A DNA stretch of 64,000 nt. Origin: Flavobacterium foetidum. GTDB lineage: Bacteria; Bacteroidota; Bacteroidia; Flavobacteriales; Flavobacteriaceae. Location: NCBI RefSeq assembly GCF_004634245.1, contig NZ_SJTF01000007.1, positions 213,898 through 277,897 on the forward strand. The letters run 5' to 3'. A model generated the notes under the pieces. It searched no databases. It had not been told where the DNA came from and was given only the letters and a program-made list of their open reading frames with translations. Below, piece by piece: positions 47,982 to 56,619 of this stretch; the stretch's first letter is position 1; every line of letters starts with the position of its first letter. The position numbers and the translations under genes were made by a program.

Positions 47982-49655
47982 TTATCTTTTCAATTCTTTT
48001 AATTTAGACTCCATCACGTCTTTGTTCAATTTTACTTTTACCATTCCTGTTGGATGAAATCTTCTTTTTAAATCGATTGCATTGTATACGATTGTGTAAA
48101 CGTCATTTCCTTCTGGGATTAAACATAATGGCGTTCTCATGATATCCCACCATTTATCAACTTTGGTTTCTATTGGTAAATAATGTGCTTCTGCCCAGTT
48201 TACGCCGTCTGCTGATAATGAATACGCAATCATATTAGGTAAATGATGTCCCCAACCGTCTGGACCACCGTCGAAAATCGCGATGTACAGACCGTTTGGT
48301 AACTGACTTACGATTGGATTTTCAACAAATAGCGGATGCATCGTCTTAATTGGTTCCAAACCTTTATTCATTCTCAACCAAGGGCCTTCTAAACTTTTGG
48401 ATTCGGCTAAAGCCACAAACCAGCCTTTTCCTGATTTCTTTGGATAATCTGCCCACGAATTGAACGGATAAGCACCGCTATAAAATCCGAAATATTTGTC
48501 GCCTACTTTATATGGAAAAAAAGAAGCCACACCCTGACGACCTTCCCATGGCTGAGAATCTAATCCCGGTTCCATGATAATTCCCATATCTTTATAAGGC
48601 CCACCTATTCCTTCGATTCCTTCTACCATTGATTCGCAACGCCAAATTCTTCCGAATGAATGATTTGGTTCTATTTCTTTGCTTACAGTATAAGCTAAAT
48701 AATAGCCATACCATTTATTTGCTTTTTCATTAAAAACAGGCATATACGACCAAATTGCGGCACGACGATCATTCATTGGATTATCATCTTCGGTAACAGC
48801 ATATACACCACTAGCTTGGTAGATTGTAGATTCTCTTTTCCAATGAATGGCGTCTTTACTTGTCCAATGACCGATTTTAGTTTTTACACGATCATAATAA
48901 TAGTCAACACCTTTTTCTCCTGCTCTTTCGGTTGGAAACATATGATAAGTATCTCCGACTTTTACCACACGTCCGCCTTCAAAACCTCCTTGAATTCCTT
49001 CTGTTCCAGACATTCCTTCATCAATAACAGGTTTATTTTCTCCGCCGATAATTTCGAAAAGTGGTTTTTCATCTGAAAATCCTTCCACAATAAAAGTTGG
49101 ATTCCAAAGTTTTCCGTCTGGAAAATTGGCATTTCTTGATTGTAGATTTTCAGAACTTTTTACAACTCCCAAAACAGCAAACAATCCTTTTCCCGGATTC
49201 AATGTTTGCGTTCCTTTTGAGAAAGAAATCGCATAAACATCAACAGAAGGTAATCCTGTTATAGTAACTCCATTTTCTAAAATTAATTTAGCATTTTGAA
49301 GTTTATCAGCTTGAAGATATTCTGAATTATTCTCTTGAAAAACGCCAATTAAAACTGTTGCATTTTCTTTAAATTTTAATTGTAATGGAGTATTAGTTCC
49401 CTTTTTATAAACATCTAAAGGAAGTTCAACTCCTGTTAATCCTTGCAATTCTGGAGCTAAACGAACAATATTGTGTTTGCTTCCAGAAAAAACATGCGCA
49501 TATTGTGAGGTTTTGAACGTTTTGTATTTTGATTTTACAATTTCAAATGAGGCTGGTTTCCATGCTGTTTGCGCTGTTGCTTGAATGCAGACAGCCAATA
49601 GCATTAGGAAAACGGTTTTTAATTTGATGTTGTATTTTTTACTTTTTGAAAACAT
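47982..49655 (-). CDS. Secreted beta-propeller protein, uncharacterised (GH43-superfamily-like)
   Basis: This is a 557-residue secreted protein with its signal peptide at 1-29. Residues about 30-185 form a beta-rich N-terminal domain. Residues about 215-545 are a propeller with GFEGGRVVKVGDTYHMFPTE, IGHWTSKDAIHWKRESTIY, NDRRAAIWSYMPVFNEKANK and IVYNAIDLKRRFHPTGMVKV. The sequence suggests a glycosidase of the five-bladed superfamily but no assigned family was recognised, so no reaction is proposed. It stands directly after the GH78 that heads the unit. Confidence 0.55.
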   Translation of the reverse strand: MFSKSKKYNIKLKTVFLMLLAVCIQATAQTAWKPASFEIVKSKYKTFKTSQYAHVFSGSKHNIVRLAPELQGLTGVELPLDVYKKGTNTPLQLKFKENATVLIGVFQENNSEYLQADKLQNAKLILENGVTITGLPSVDVYAISFSKGTQTLNPGKGLFAVLGVVKSSENLQSRNANFPDGKLWNPTFIVEGFSDEKPLFEIIGGENKPVIDEGMSGTEGIQGGFEGGRVVKVGDTYHMFPTERAGEKGVDYYYDRVKTKIGHWTSKDAIHWKRESTIYQASGVYAVTEDDNPMNDRRAAIWSYMPVFNEKANKWYGYYLAYTVSKEIEPNHSFGRIWRCESMVEGIEGIGGPYKDMGIIMEPGLDSQPWEGRQGVASFFPYKVGDKYFGFYSGAYPFNSWADYPKKSGKGWFVALAESKSLEGPWLRMNKGLEPIKTMHPLFVENPIVSQLPNGLYIAIFDGGPDGWGHHLPNMIAYSLSADGVNWAEAHYLPIETKVDKWWDIMRTPLCLIPEGNDVYTIVYNAIDLKRRFHPTGMVKVKLNKDVMESKLKELKR

Positions 49656-49970
49656 TGGTTTTTTATTTTTTGGCTTTTATTCTTTTAATGCATTTCCACA
49701 ATCTTTGGAGAGTTTCTTGCGAAGATTTGCTTCGCCTATTCGCTAACGCTCGGGTCTCCTTCGTCGAAATGACAAAACTAGCGTGATAATCTTTGTGGTT
49801 ACGAGTGTGATTCCTCCTTCGTCGGAATGACAAAAACTGGACGTTATAAACTAAGAACTAATTACTACTAAGGAATAATCACTAGGTACTAATCACTCAT
49901 AACTCATAACCCATAACCCATAACCCATAACCCATAACCCATAACCCATAACCTTTTAACTTAAAATAAC
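49656..49970. repeat. Broken type F pieces and ACYCATA heptamer array
   Basis: Two damaged type F arms are present (around 49716-49785 and 49803-49835, CCTCCTTCGTCGGAATGACA). From 49850 there are drifting 7-bp units (ACTAAGA, ACTAATT, ACTAGGT, ACTAATC). These pass into eight regular units ACTCATA/ACCCATA at 49895-49950. No gene is visible. Confidence 0.8.
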
Positions 49971-52157
49971 TCACAAAGCCTTATAACTCACTTTATACTC
50001 CACATTCGGTTTTACAATCAATTGATATTTGTTTTTTGCTAATTCTGTAATGGTTCCTGAGTTTGTTTTGGGTTTGCTGGCACTTTCAAAAATCAATTTT
50101 CCTTGTCCTTCGCCTGCTTTTACTTTGATTTCTTTGGTACTGCAATACACGGCCACTTCTCCGTTTGGTGTTGGCACTTTTCCTTCCATCCATTTTAAAC
50201 CTCCTAAACTAGGTTTTACTTCGTATTGGGAATAACCCGGAGCGGTTGGTTTTACACCCAAATAATATTTCCCTAATAAATAAATCGGACTTGCGCCCCA
50301 AGCGTGGCAAAGGCTCTTTCCGTACGGACGACCATACATCGTCAAATGTTCCGTTCCTTTTTTGTTCGGATTGTATTCTTCCCAGAAAGAGGTTGCGCCT
50401 TCATTCAGCATGCCGCCCCAATAGTTTTTTATTTCTTTTAAGACATAATCTTGCTCGCCCATTGCGCATAAGGCTTCCAATTCATAAAAACGCATATATG
50501 GCGTTGTGATTTGGAGAACATCTTTATTCAACAACACTTTATTTTTTACACTTTGTTTTTGTTCTTCATTAAAATAATTGAAGAAAATACCGAACATATT
50601 GGCGTATCTGGTTACAATGTTTTGCATTTTTCCATCGATACGCTGATGTTTCATCACGTTTTCTTTTTTATCCCAAAAAACATCAAATAATTTGGTTTTT
50701 AAATCAGTTCCTAATTTCTGATATTGTTTTTGGTCTTCTGTTTTACCAGCAATTTCAGCACTTACCGCCATAGCTTCTAAACTTCTTGCTAAAAGCATTT
50801 GTTCAAAACTCACTTCTCCTGTTTTTGGTAGTCCGTCAGCCCAGTCGATGAAAACCCAGTCGCCTTCTAATGGCTCAAGGAATCCGTTTTTGTTTCTTCT
50901 TTCTAAACAGAAATCCATCAACGATTTCATTCTTGGATAAAAAGTTTTGATGAATTTCGTATCGCCTGTGTGCAAGTAGTAATCGTAAACGCCTACAAAC
51001 CAATACAGCGAATAATCCATTATGATATTTACGTGAGCGGTTACAGGGTCTTTTCCACGAAGTGCTATCATGGTTCTTTCTACCGAAGGCGAATCAAAAA
51101 ACAAATAATAATTCATTAAATAACTCTGATAAGCATCACCCGACCAAACCCAACGATCGCGTTTAATCCCATCAATAAAAAATTCACGAGATGTTAAATG
51201 CATCGTATAAGCCGATACATCCCAAATTTTATTCAGTTGCTCGTCTGAAGATTTGAATGCACCACGATAGTCTAAAGGCAAATATTCATAAAGCATCGAA
51301 ATCGAATCGTATTTTACGCCTGCATCTGCCTGAACCTGAACATAACGGAAAGCTTTTGAACCGTCATGAGTATAAGTTTCAGATTGTTTTCCATCAAAAG
51401 ATAAATGGTCTAAAGTTTCGGATTTAGCAGAATCCAAAGCCTCTTCACGAGATTCTCCATAATACAATGCTAGTTTTCCTTTTCCTTTTAAACCATGGAT
51501 TTTAATATAACCAAAAGTTTCTTTACCAAAATCTACTAATTGCCCAGCTCCGATTTTTTCTATTTTTTTAGCGCTTAAAGGTTTGGTTGTCAATCTAAAT
51601 CCAGAAGGTTTATTTTCTGGCGAATTGAAATTCCAAGAACCAACAGGAACCCATGGCGTACCGGATTGTTGTGCTTTTCCGGTTTCGTCAATCCAAAGTT
51701 TATCTTCGTTGGTTACTTTCCACGAAGCATCAGATTTAACATATTTCCCATCAATATAAATCGCAGGTAATACCTCCTGATTATAGACTTTAAAAGAAAT
51801 TTTGTGTTTTCCAGCAGGAACTGTTATTGATTTTGGCTGTCCGTAAATCTGGACGCCGTCTAAAAGTAATTGAAAAGGTCCTTCTGAGAAGATTTTTACC
51901 TCGTCTGGCTTTGGAATATCTACTTCTGTCTGAAAAGTGACCAAAGCATAAGGACTGTAATATTGCCAAAGCGGCGGAAATACAGCTTCGCGTTCTGTAC
52001 GTCTTACCTGCATTTTATTGCTCAACCAAACTTCGAAATCGCCTGGGTACCAAATCCATGTCGCTTCTTTTGATTTTTCCTGAGCCGATAGTAAAGAACA
52101 AGAAAATAGAGCAACAAATACAATGAAAATCTTTAAAATGGAAGAGCGGTTTAGCAT
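49971..52157 (-). CDS. GH78-family alpha-L-rhamnosidase, short form
   Basis: This is a secreted 728-residue enzyme with signal peptide MLNRSSILKIFIVFVALFSCSLLSAQ. N-terminal beta-sandwich domains precede the six-hairpin barrel, which carries REFFIDGIKRDRWVWSGD (the GH78 acid motif variant), WVFIDWADGL and ATSFWEEYNP. It is shorter than the 937-residue GH78 at 5517-8330 and lacks its N-terminal FN3 part, so it likely has a different linkage preference. It is the first gene of the 52157-29299 unit and has a -7-like box TATCTTTA at 52177-52184 with the shared activator-like motif at 52208-52222. Confidence 0.87.
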   Translation of the reverse strand: MLNRSSILKIFIVFVALFSCSLLSAQEKSKEATWIWYPGDFEVWLSNKMQVRRTEREAVFPPLWQYYSPYALVTFQTEVDIPKPDEVKIFSEGPFQLLLDGVQIYGQPKSITVPAGKHKISFKVYNQEVLPAIYIDGKYVKSDASWKVTNEDKLWIDETGKAQQSGTPWVPVGSWNFNSPENKPSGFRLTTKPLSAKKIEKIGAGQLVDFGKETFGYIKIHGLKGKGKLALYYGESREEALDSAKSETLDHLSFDGKQSETYTHDGSKAFRYVQVQADAGVKYDSISMLYEYLPLDYRGAFKSSDEQLNKIWDVSAYTMHLTSREFFIDGIKRDRWVWSGDAYQSYLMNYYLFFDSPSVERTMIALRGKDPVTAHVNIIMDYSLYWFVGVYDYYLHTGDTKFIKTFYPRMKSLMDFCLERRNKNGFLEPLEGDWVFIDWADGLPKTGEVSFEQMLLARSLEAMAVSAEIAGKTEDQKQYQKLGTDLKTKLFDVFWDKKENVMKHQRIDGKMQNIVTRYANMFGIFFNYFNEEQKQSVKNKVLLNKDVLQITTPYMRFYELEALCAMGEQDYVLKEIKNYWGGMLNEGATSFWEEYNPNKKGTEHLTMYGRPYGKSLCHAWGASPIYLLGKYYLGVKPTAPGYSQYEVKPSLGGLKWMEGKVPTPNGEVAVYCSTKEIKVKAGEGQGKLIFESASKPKTNSGTITELAKNKYQLIVKPNVEYKVSYKAL

Positions 52158-52176
52158 AGTAAGTTTATTTTGGGAC

Positions 52177-52184
52177 TAAAGATA
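52177..52184 (-). promoter_or_regulatory. -7-like box (TATCTTTA) of the GH78 promoter
   Basis: It matches TAnnTTTG in all but the last position and lies 19 bp before the ATG. It is proposed because it stands 23 nt from the shared motif, exactly as at susC. Confidence 0.45.
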
Positions 52185-52207
52185 AGTGTTATTTTTACAT
52201 TTCACAA

Positions 52208-52222
52208 CCTGCACTATCCTGT
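52208..52222 (-). promoter_or_regulatory. Candidate activator site (ACAGGATAGTGCAGG) upstream of GH78
   Basis: It differs from the susC site by one base in 15 and keeps the CAGG direct repeat at 10-bp period. Confidence 0.7.
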
Positions 52223-52320
52223 TATTCATAAATTACAGTAAAATTTGATAATTTTTTAAGGGAAAAATTACGACTTATCACTTTTTTAGTACTAAAAAAA
52301 AATGATGCTATGATCTTTAT

Positions 52321-52582
52321 GGGACGCTGATGAAACGGATTCGCTATCGCCAAGATGCGGATGAAAGCTGATTTTATTTTTTTATTCTTTTTTTGTCATT
52401 TCGACTGAAAGGAGAAATCACACGCGGGATTCCGCAACTTATGTCGCCAATCTTTGTAGAATTACTAGTGTGATTTCTCCTTTCAGTCGAAATGACAAAG
52501 ATTGTGTTATTTTGGATAAACTAAAAGAAAAAATCCGCATCAATCCGCGTCTTTACGAAGTAAATCCGTTTTATCCACGTTC
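52321..52582. repeat. Type D pair enclosing a type F element
   Basis: The outer arms are GGGACGCTGATGAAACGGAT.. (52321-) and ..AATCCGCGTCTTTACGAAG.. (to 52582). A complete type F inverted repeat lies within at 52393-52499 (arms TTGTCATTTCGACTGAAAGG). It is in the 3' region of the AraC gene, upstream of GH78. Together with the promoter motif it accounts for most of the 52158-52599 gap. Confidence 0.8.
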
Positions 52583-52599
52583 CGATATTAGGTTAATGA

Positions 52600-53418
52600 T
52601 TAAGCCGATAATTTATCAGCCTCATTTTCATCTTCTAAAATATAATTAGAAGGCGTTTTCCTCAAATGCTTCTTAAACATAAAAATAAAAGCGCTGGCAG
52701 TCTCGTATCCCAAATCAAGAGCAATTTCTTTTATAGATTGCTTTTCGCCCAAACGTTTTATGGCTTCTAGCAGTTTTAGTCTTGTACGCCAATCGCTGAA
52801 ATTCATTCCGAGTTCTTTGACGAATAAACGTGACAAAGTTCTACTACTCATAAACGAAAGTTCGGCGTAATAATCAATGGTGTTTTTACTGGCAATATCC
52901 TCCATTATAAGTTCGACTACTTTTTGTAATCTTTCGTGATTGGTCGTTGGGAGAAATGTTGCGCTTGGTTCTATTAAGGCCAATTCATCTAGAAAAACTG
53001 TTATGATTCTGTACTGCGAAGGTGTTAGATTGCCGCTAGTTCCAAAAGAGATAATTTTGAAAACCAATTGCTTTAAAAACATTGGTATATCAAACGAGAA
53101 ACTTTTTTCTGGCAGACCTTTCATTACAGAAGGGTCAACAAAAACACTATAATAATTCACATCTTTCTGAAAAGTAACCTGATGTTCTATTCCGCCAGGA
53201 ATCCAAAGTCCTTGTAGTGGATTTACAACCCAAATGTTATTGCCTACCACGACATTCATAACGCCACGTGTTGCATAGATTAACTGCCCGCGCGGATGCG
53301 AGTGCGAGATGCACATTTCGTTGTTTACCGTTTCGGTATAACCTATAACAGGAATAGCTGGATTCACTTGGTATCCATAATCCTGAGCCATTCGATATGT
53401 CCGAATCTGATTATTCAT
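52600..53418 (-). CDS. AraC-family transcriptional regulator with N-terminal cupin
   Basis: This is a 272-residue cytoplasmic regulator. The N-terminal cupin-like domain (about 25-110, SHSHPRGQLIYATRGVMNVV and LQGLWIPGGIEHQV) would bind a small effector. The C-terminal double HTH (about 165-265) has SFMSSRTLSRLFVKELGMNF and IALDLGYETASAFIFMFKKH. It is divergent from the MFS gene across a 98-bp gap and probably regulates it. A perfect TATATTTG box (53423-53430, minus) lies only 5 nt before the annotated ATG, so the true start may be the internal ATG at 53391. There is no direct sign that it controls the pectin genes, though AraC domains do bind direct repeats like the shared motif. Confidence 0.88.
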   Translation of the reverse strand: MNNQIRTYRMAQDYGYQVNPAIPVIGYTETVNNEMCISHSHPRGQLIYATRGVMNVVVGNNIWVVNPLQGLWIPGGIEHQVTFQKDVNYYSVFVDPSVMKGLPEKSFSFDIPMFLKQLVFKIISFGTSGNLTPSQYRIITVFLDELALIEPSATFLPTTNHERLQKVVELIMEDIASKNTIDYYAELSFMSSRTLSRLFVKELGMNFSDWRTRLKLLEAIKRLGEKQSIKEIALDLGYETASAFIFMFKKHLRKTPSNYILEDENEADKLSA

Positions 53419-53422
53419 TGTC

Positions 53423-53430
53423 CAAATATA
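53423..53430 (-). promoter_or_regulatory. TATATTTG -7 box for the AraC gene
   Basis: It is a perfect TAnnTTTG on the minus strand in the AraC/MFS divergent gap. Its closeness to 53418 argues for a leaderless message or the start at 53391. Confidence 0.45.
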
Positions 53431-53516
53431 GCAATTTTGACATTCTAATTTGTTCCAATTTTGTAAAAAATTAATACCGCTGTAATTTTAAAAATACATT
53501 AATCTAAATCACACTC

Positions 53517-54725
53517 ATGGAAACCGTTAAAGTACAACCAGAAGTAATTAAAAAAACAACCTATTCGATACTTTTTATAATCAGCTTTTCGCATTTAATT
53601 AATGACCTTTTACAAGCTGTTGTTCCTTCTATTTATCCACTTATTAAGGACAATTTCGGACTGAGCTTTACTCAAATCGGAATCATCACTTTTACCTACC
53701 AAATCGTCGCTTCTATTCTTCAGCCGTTTGTGGGAATGTATACTGATAAGAATTCTAAACCTTATTCGCTAATTATCGGAATGTGTTTTACCATGATTGG
53801 TTTGTTTCTGGTTTCTATAGCAACTAGTTTTATTTTCCTATTGCTATCTGTAAGTTTAATCGGAATTGGGTCTTCGATTTTTCATCCAGAATCTTCACGT
53901 GTAGCGCATTTGGCTTCGGGCGGAAAAAAAGGATTGGCGCAGTCTATTTTTCAGTTAGGCGGAAATGCAGGAAGCGCTATCGGACCGTTATTAGCGGCTT
54001 TTATTATCATTCCACACGGGCAATCTTATGTGGCTTGGTTTTGTATTATTGCTTTGATTGGCGTTTTTGCTTTGTATAAAATTGCAATTTGGTACACCGA
54101 ACATTTATCTGAAAGAAATGCGAATAAATCGGCTCATAAAATTGAAACGCATCATTTATCTAAAAACCGTGTAATTGCTTCGCTTGTAATTTTATTGGTT
54201 TTAATTTTCTCTAAATACTTCTACATGAGCAGTATTACGAGTTATTATACTTTCTTTTTGATTGATAAATTCCACATCTCGATTCAGCAATCACAAGTAT
54301 ATCTATTCTTGTTTTCTGGAGCTGTTGCTGCCGGAACTTTAATCGGAGGTCCAATTGGTGACCGATATGGCCGAAAATACGTAATCTGGGTTTCTATTCT
54401 CGGAGTTGCTCCGTTTACTTTAATGCTGCCTTATGTCTCTCTTTTCTGGGTTGGAACTTTATCTGTAATTATTGGATTGATTCTTTCTTCGGCTTTCTCT
54501 GCAATCTTAGTTTATGCAACTGAATTAATGCCCGGAAAGGTCGGACTTGTAGCAGGTCTTTTCTTCGGATTTGCTTTCGGAATGGGTGGATTGGGTTCTG
54601 CTGTTCTAGGAAAAATCGCGGATGCAACGAGTATAGAATATGTATTTAAGATTTGTGCGTTTCTGCCTTTGATTGGGGTTATTACTGGGTTCTTGCCTAA
54701 TATTGAAGGGAAAAAGAAAGAGTAA
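53517..54725 (+). CDS. MFS exporter, fosmidomycin-resistance (Fsr)-like
   Basis: This is a 402-residue inner-membrane transporter with about 12 hydrophobic segments. It contains the Fsr-like start SFSHLINDLLQAVVPSIYPL, the GMYTDKNSKPYSL loop after TM2 and GGPIGDRYGRKYVIW, the second MFS A-motif, at about 280. It likely exports a drug or metabolite by proton antiport. Together with the divergent AraC gene it forms a self-contained module inserted between pectin units. A possible promoter is TTTG (53436) with CAATTTTG (53456-53463). Confidence 0.85.
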   Translation: METVKVQPEVIKKTTYSILFIISFSHLINDLLQAVVPSIYPLIKDNFGLSFTQIGIITFTYQIVASILQPFVGMYTDKNSKPYSLIIGMCFTMIGLFLVSIATSFIFLLLSVSLIGIGSSIFHPESSRVAHLASGGKKGLAQSIFQLGGNAGSAIGPLLAAFIIIPHGQSYVAWFCIIALIGVFALYKIAIWYTEHLSERNANKSAHKIETHHLSKNRVIASLVILLVLIFSKYFYMSSITSYYTFFLIDKFHISIQQSQVYLFLFSGAVAAGTLIGGPIGDRYGRKYVIWVSILGVAPFTLMLPYVSLFWVGTLSVIIGLILSSAFSAILVYATELMPGKVGLVAGLFFGFAFGMGGLGSAVLGKIADATSIEYVFKICAFLPLIGVITGFLPNIEGKKKE

Positions 54726-55038
54726 TTTTTTTATGCTGCAAAGGCGCTAAGGCACAAAGATTTTTATTTTAAAAAAAGTTACAATTGCGAAATAATAGAA
54801 AGCTCAAAAGGCTTTAGCCAAACTATACTTTTTTTTGGCTAAAGCCTTTTTCTATTCTTGCTTTATACCTCCAGTTAAAACTGGAGGCAACTTATGAAAT
54901 AGCTTTGCTTTATTTATAATCTTTTCAAAACATAGCCAGTGGTTTCAACCACTGGAACGCAAAGTATATTACATTACGTTTATCAAAATACGTTTCCCGT
55001 GGTTGAAATCACGGGCTATGTTTGATATTCTTGATTTA
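54726..55038. repeat. Convergent gap with types N, E and I repeats
   Basis: CTGCAAAGGCGCTAAGGCAC is at 54736. A GGCTTTAGCC / GGCTAAAGCC pair and CCTCCAGTTAAAACTGGAGG are at 54806-54888. A type I element, CATAGCCAGTGGTTTCAACC ... GGTTGAAATCACGGGCTATG, is at 54931-55020. The gap lies between two converging genes, so these hairpins could serve as a bidirectional terminator. Confidence 0.75.
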
Positions 55039-56619
55039 TTAATGTCCATTAAAAACCAAATACAAAGCCAAAATCACTAACCCCAACAAACCAAACAACA
55101 GCTTCACTTTTTTACTAGTTTTAGGAATATCCGTTTCATCTGAAACATTCACTTCTGGATTTCTATCGATTAAAGAAATAATAACTGCACTAATCATTAA
55201 AACAGCAAAAATGTAAAACGAAATCAATAAGAAATGAGGCCAAACTGGATATTTATCGGCAGGGAAAATCCATAGATATAAAACCCCAACAAACAAACTA
55301 AAAGCCGAACCCCAAGAAAGCGTTGCATTTACGGCTTTTTTGGTTGTGCGTTTCCAGAAAACACTCAAAAGAAAAACAACAGATAACGAAGGCGCCAGGA
55401 AACCTAAAACCGCCTGAAAAATGTTGAATAAATTCTGCCCTTTTATATTGTCAATCGCAACGGCAATCAGAATCGCAAATACACATCCAGCAGCAATCGT
55501 TAAACGACCAATTTTAATCTGATCCTGAATCGTCGCCGTCGGGTTGATTTTCTTTACATAAATATCATTCGTAAAAACGGTGCTTAAAGCATTCAATGAA
55601 GAACCAATTGTTCCCACCAAAACCGCAATCATTACGCAGATTACTAAACCGTTCATGCCGCTTGGAAAAAGATTCGTAACCATCGTCATATATGCCAAAT
55701 CTGAGTTTTCTCCTAATTCAGGATACAAAGCATAACACAAAATTCCAGGCAAAATAAATAATGGAAGCGCCATCACTTTTAACCATCCAATAAAGTTTAC
55801 TCCCAATTGTCCCTGTTCAAGGTTTTTCGCACCTAAAACGCTCTGCACCATCGATTGGTCGGTACAGAAGAACGCCACTGCGGCAACAGGATATCCCAAC
55901 AAAATAGCCGGCCAAGGATAACTTGCATCATCAGAAGGACGCACTAAATTCCAAAAGTTCGATGGTGTTTTTGCTGCTAAAGCTTCGATGCCGCCCACTT
56001 TCTGCAATCCTAAATACGAAAGGGTTAATGAAACTACAATCAGCAGAATCATCTGAAAAACATTAACTTTAGCAATAGCTTTTAATCCTCCTGCAAAAGT
56101 GAATATTCCAGAGAAAATCACTAAAACCGTAACACTCTGCCACATCGGAATTCCGAGAATCTGACGAACTAGAACGCCTCCGCTGAATAATCCTAAAGAC
56201 AACCAACTTACCAATATTTTTACTAATGCATACCAAGCGAGAATGTTCTGTGTACTGTCGCCGTAGCGTTTTCCCATATATTCTGGCATTGTGCTTACTT
56301 TACTGGCAATATATCTTGGCGCAAAAACCATTGCCAAAAGCAGTAAAAACACAAAAGCGTACCATTCGAAATTTCCGGCTACAATTCCGGTAGCGTAACC
56401 GATACTTGCAAAAGCCAATAATGACGAAGGCCCAACGTTGGTTCCCCACATATTAAACCCGATGCTGTACCAGTTTAAGGAGTTTCCAGCTAAGAAAAGC
56501 GTTTCGTTTTTCTTTCGCTGCTTCATACTTACCACATATCCAATGACCAATAAAGCCACCAAATAACCCGCAACAATGACAAAATCCAGCGTGGTTAATT
56601 TATCGTAGATACTGTTCAT
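55039..56619 (-). CDS. Sodium:solute symporter (SSS family)
   Basis: This is a 526-residue inner-membrane symporter with about 13-14 hydrophobic helices, of usual SSS length. Visible family features are NSLNWYSIGFNMWGTNVGPSS in TM2, VSTMPEYMGKRYG and GTIGSSLNALSTVFTNDIY. It probably takes up a monosaccharide such as rhamnose, galacturonate or fucose released by the neighbouring enzymes; the substrate is an inference from context. Its start overlaps the end of the oxidoreductase gene by 4 nt (ATGA), showing translational coupling. Confidence 0.9.
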   Translation of the reverse strand: MNSIYDKLTTLDFVIVAGYLVALLVIGYVVSMKQRKKNETLFLAGNSLNWYSIGFNMWGTNVGPSSLLAFASIGYATGIVAGNFEWYAFVFLLLLAMVFAPRYIASKVSTMPEYMGKRYGDSTQNILAWYALVKILVSWLSLGLFSGGVLVRQILGIPMWQSVTVLVIFSGIFTFAGGLKAIAKVNVFQMILLIVVSLTLSYLGLQKVGGIEALAAKTPSNFWNLVRPSDDASYPWPAILLGYPVAAVAFFCTDQSMVQSVLGAKNLEQGQLGVNFIGWLKVMALPLFILPGILCYALYPELGENSDLAYMTMVTNLFPSGMNGLVICVMIAVLVGTIGSSLNALSTVFTNDIYVKKINPTATIQDQIKIGRLTIAAGCVFAILIAVAIDNIKGQNLFNIFQAVLGFLAPSLSVVFLLSVFWKRTTKKAVNATLSWGSAFSLFVGVLYLWIFPADKYPVWPHFLLISFYIFAVLMISAVIISLIDRNPEVNVSDETDIPKTSKKVKLLFGLLGLVILALYLVFNGH

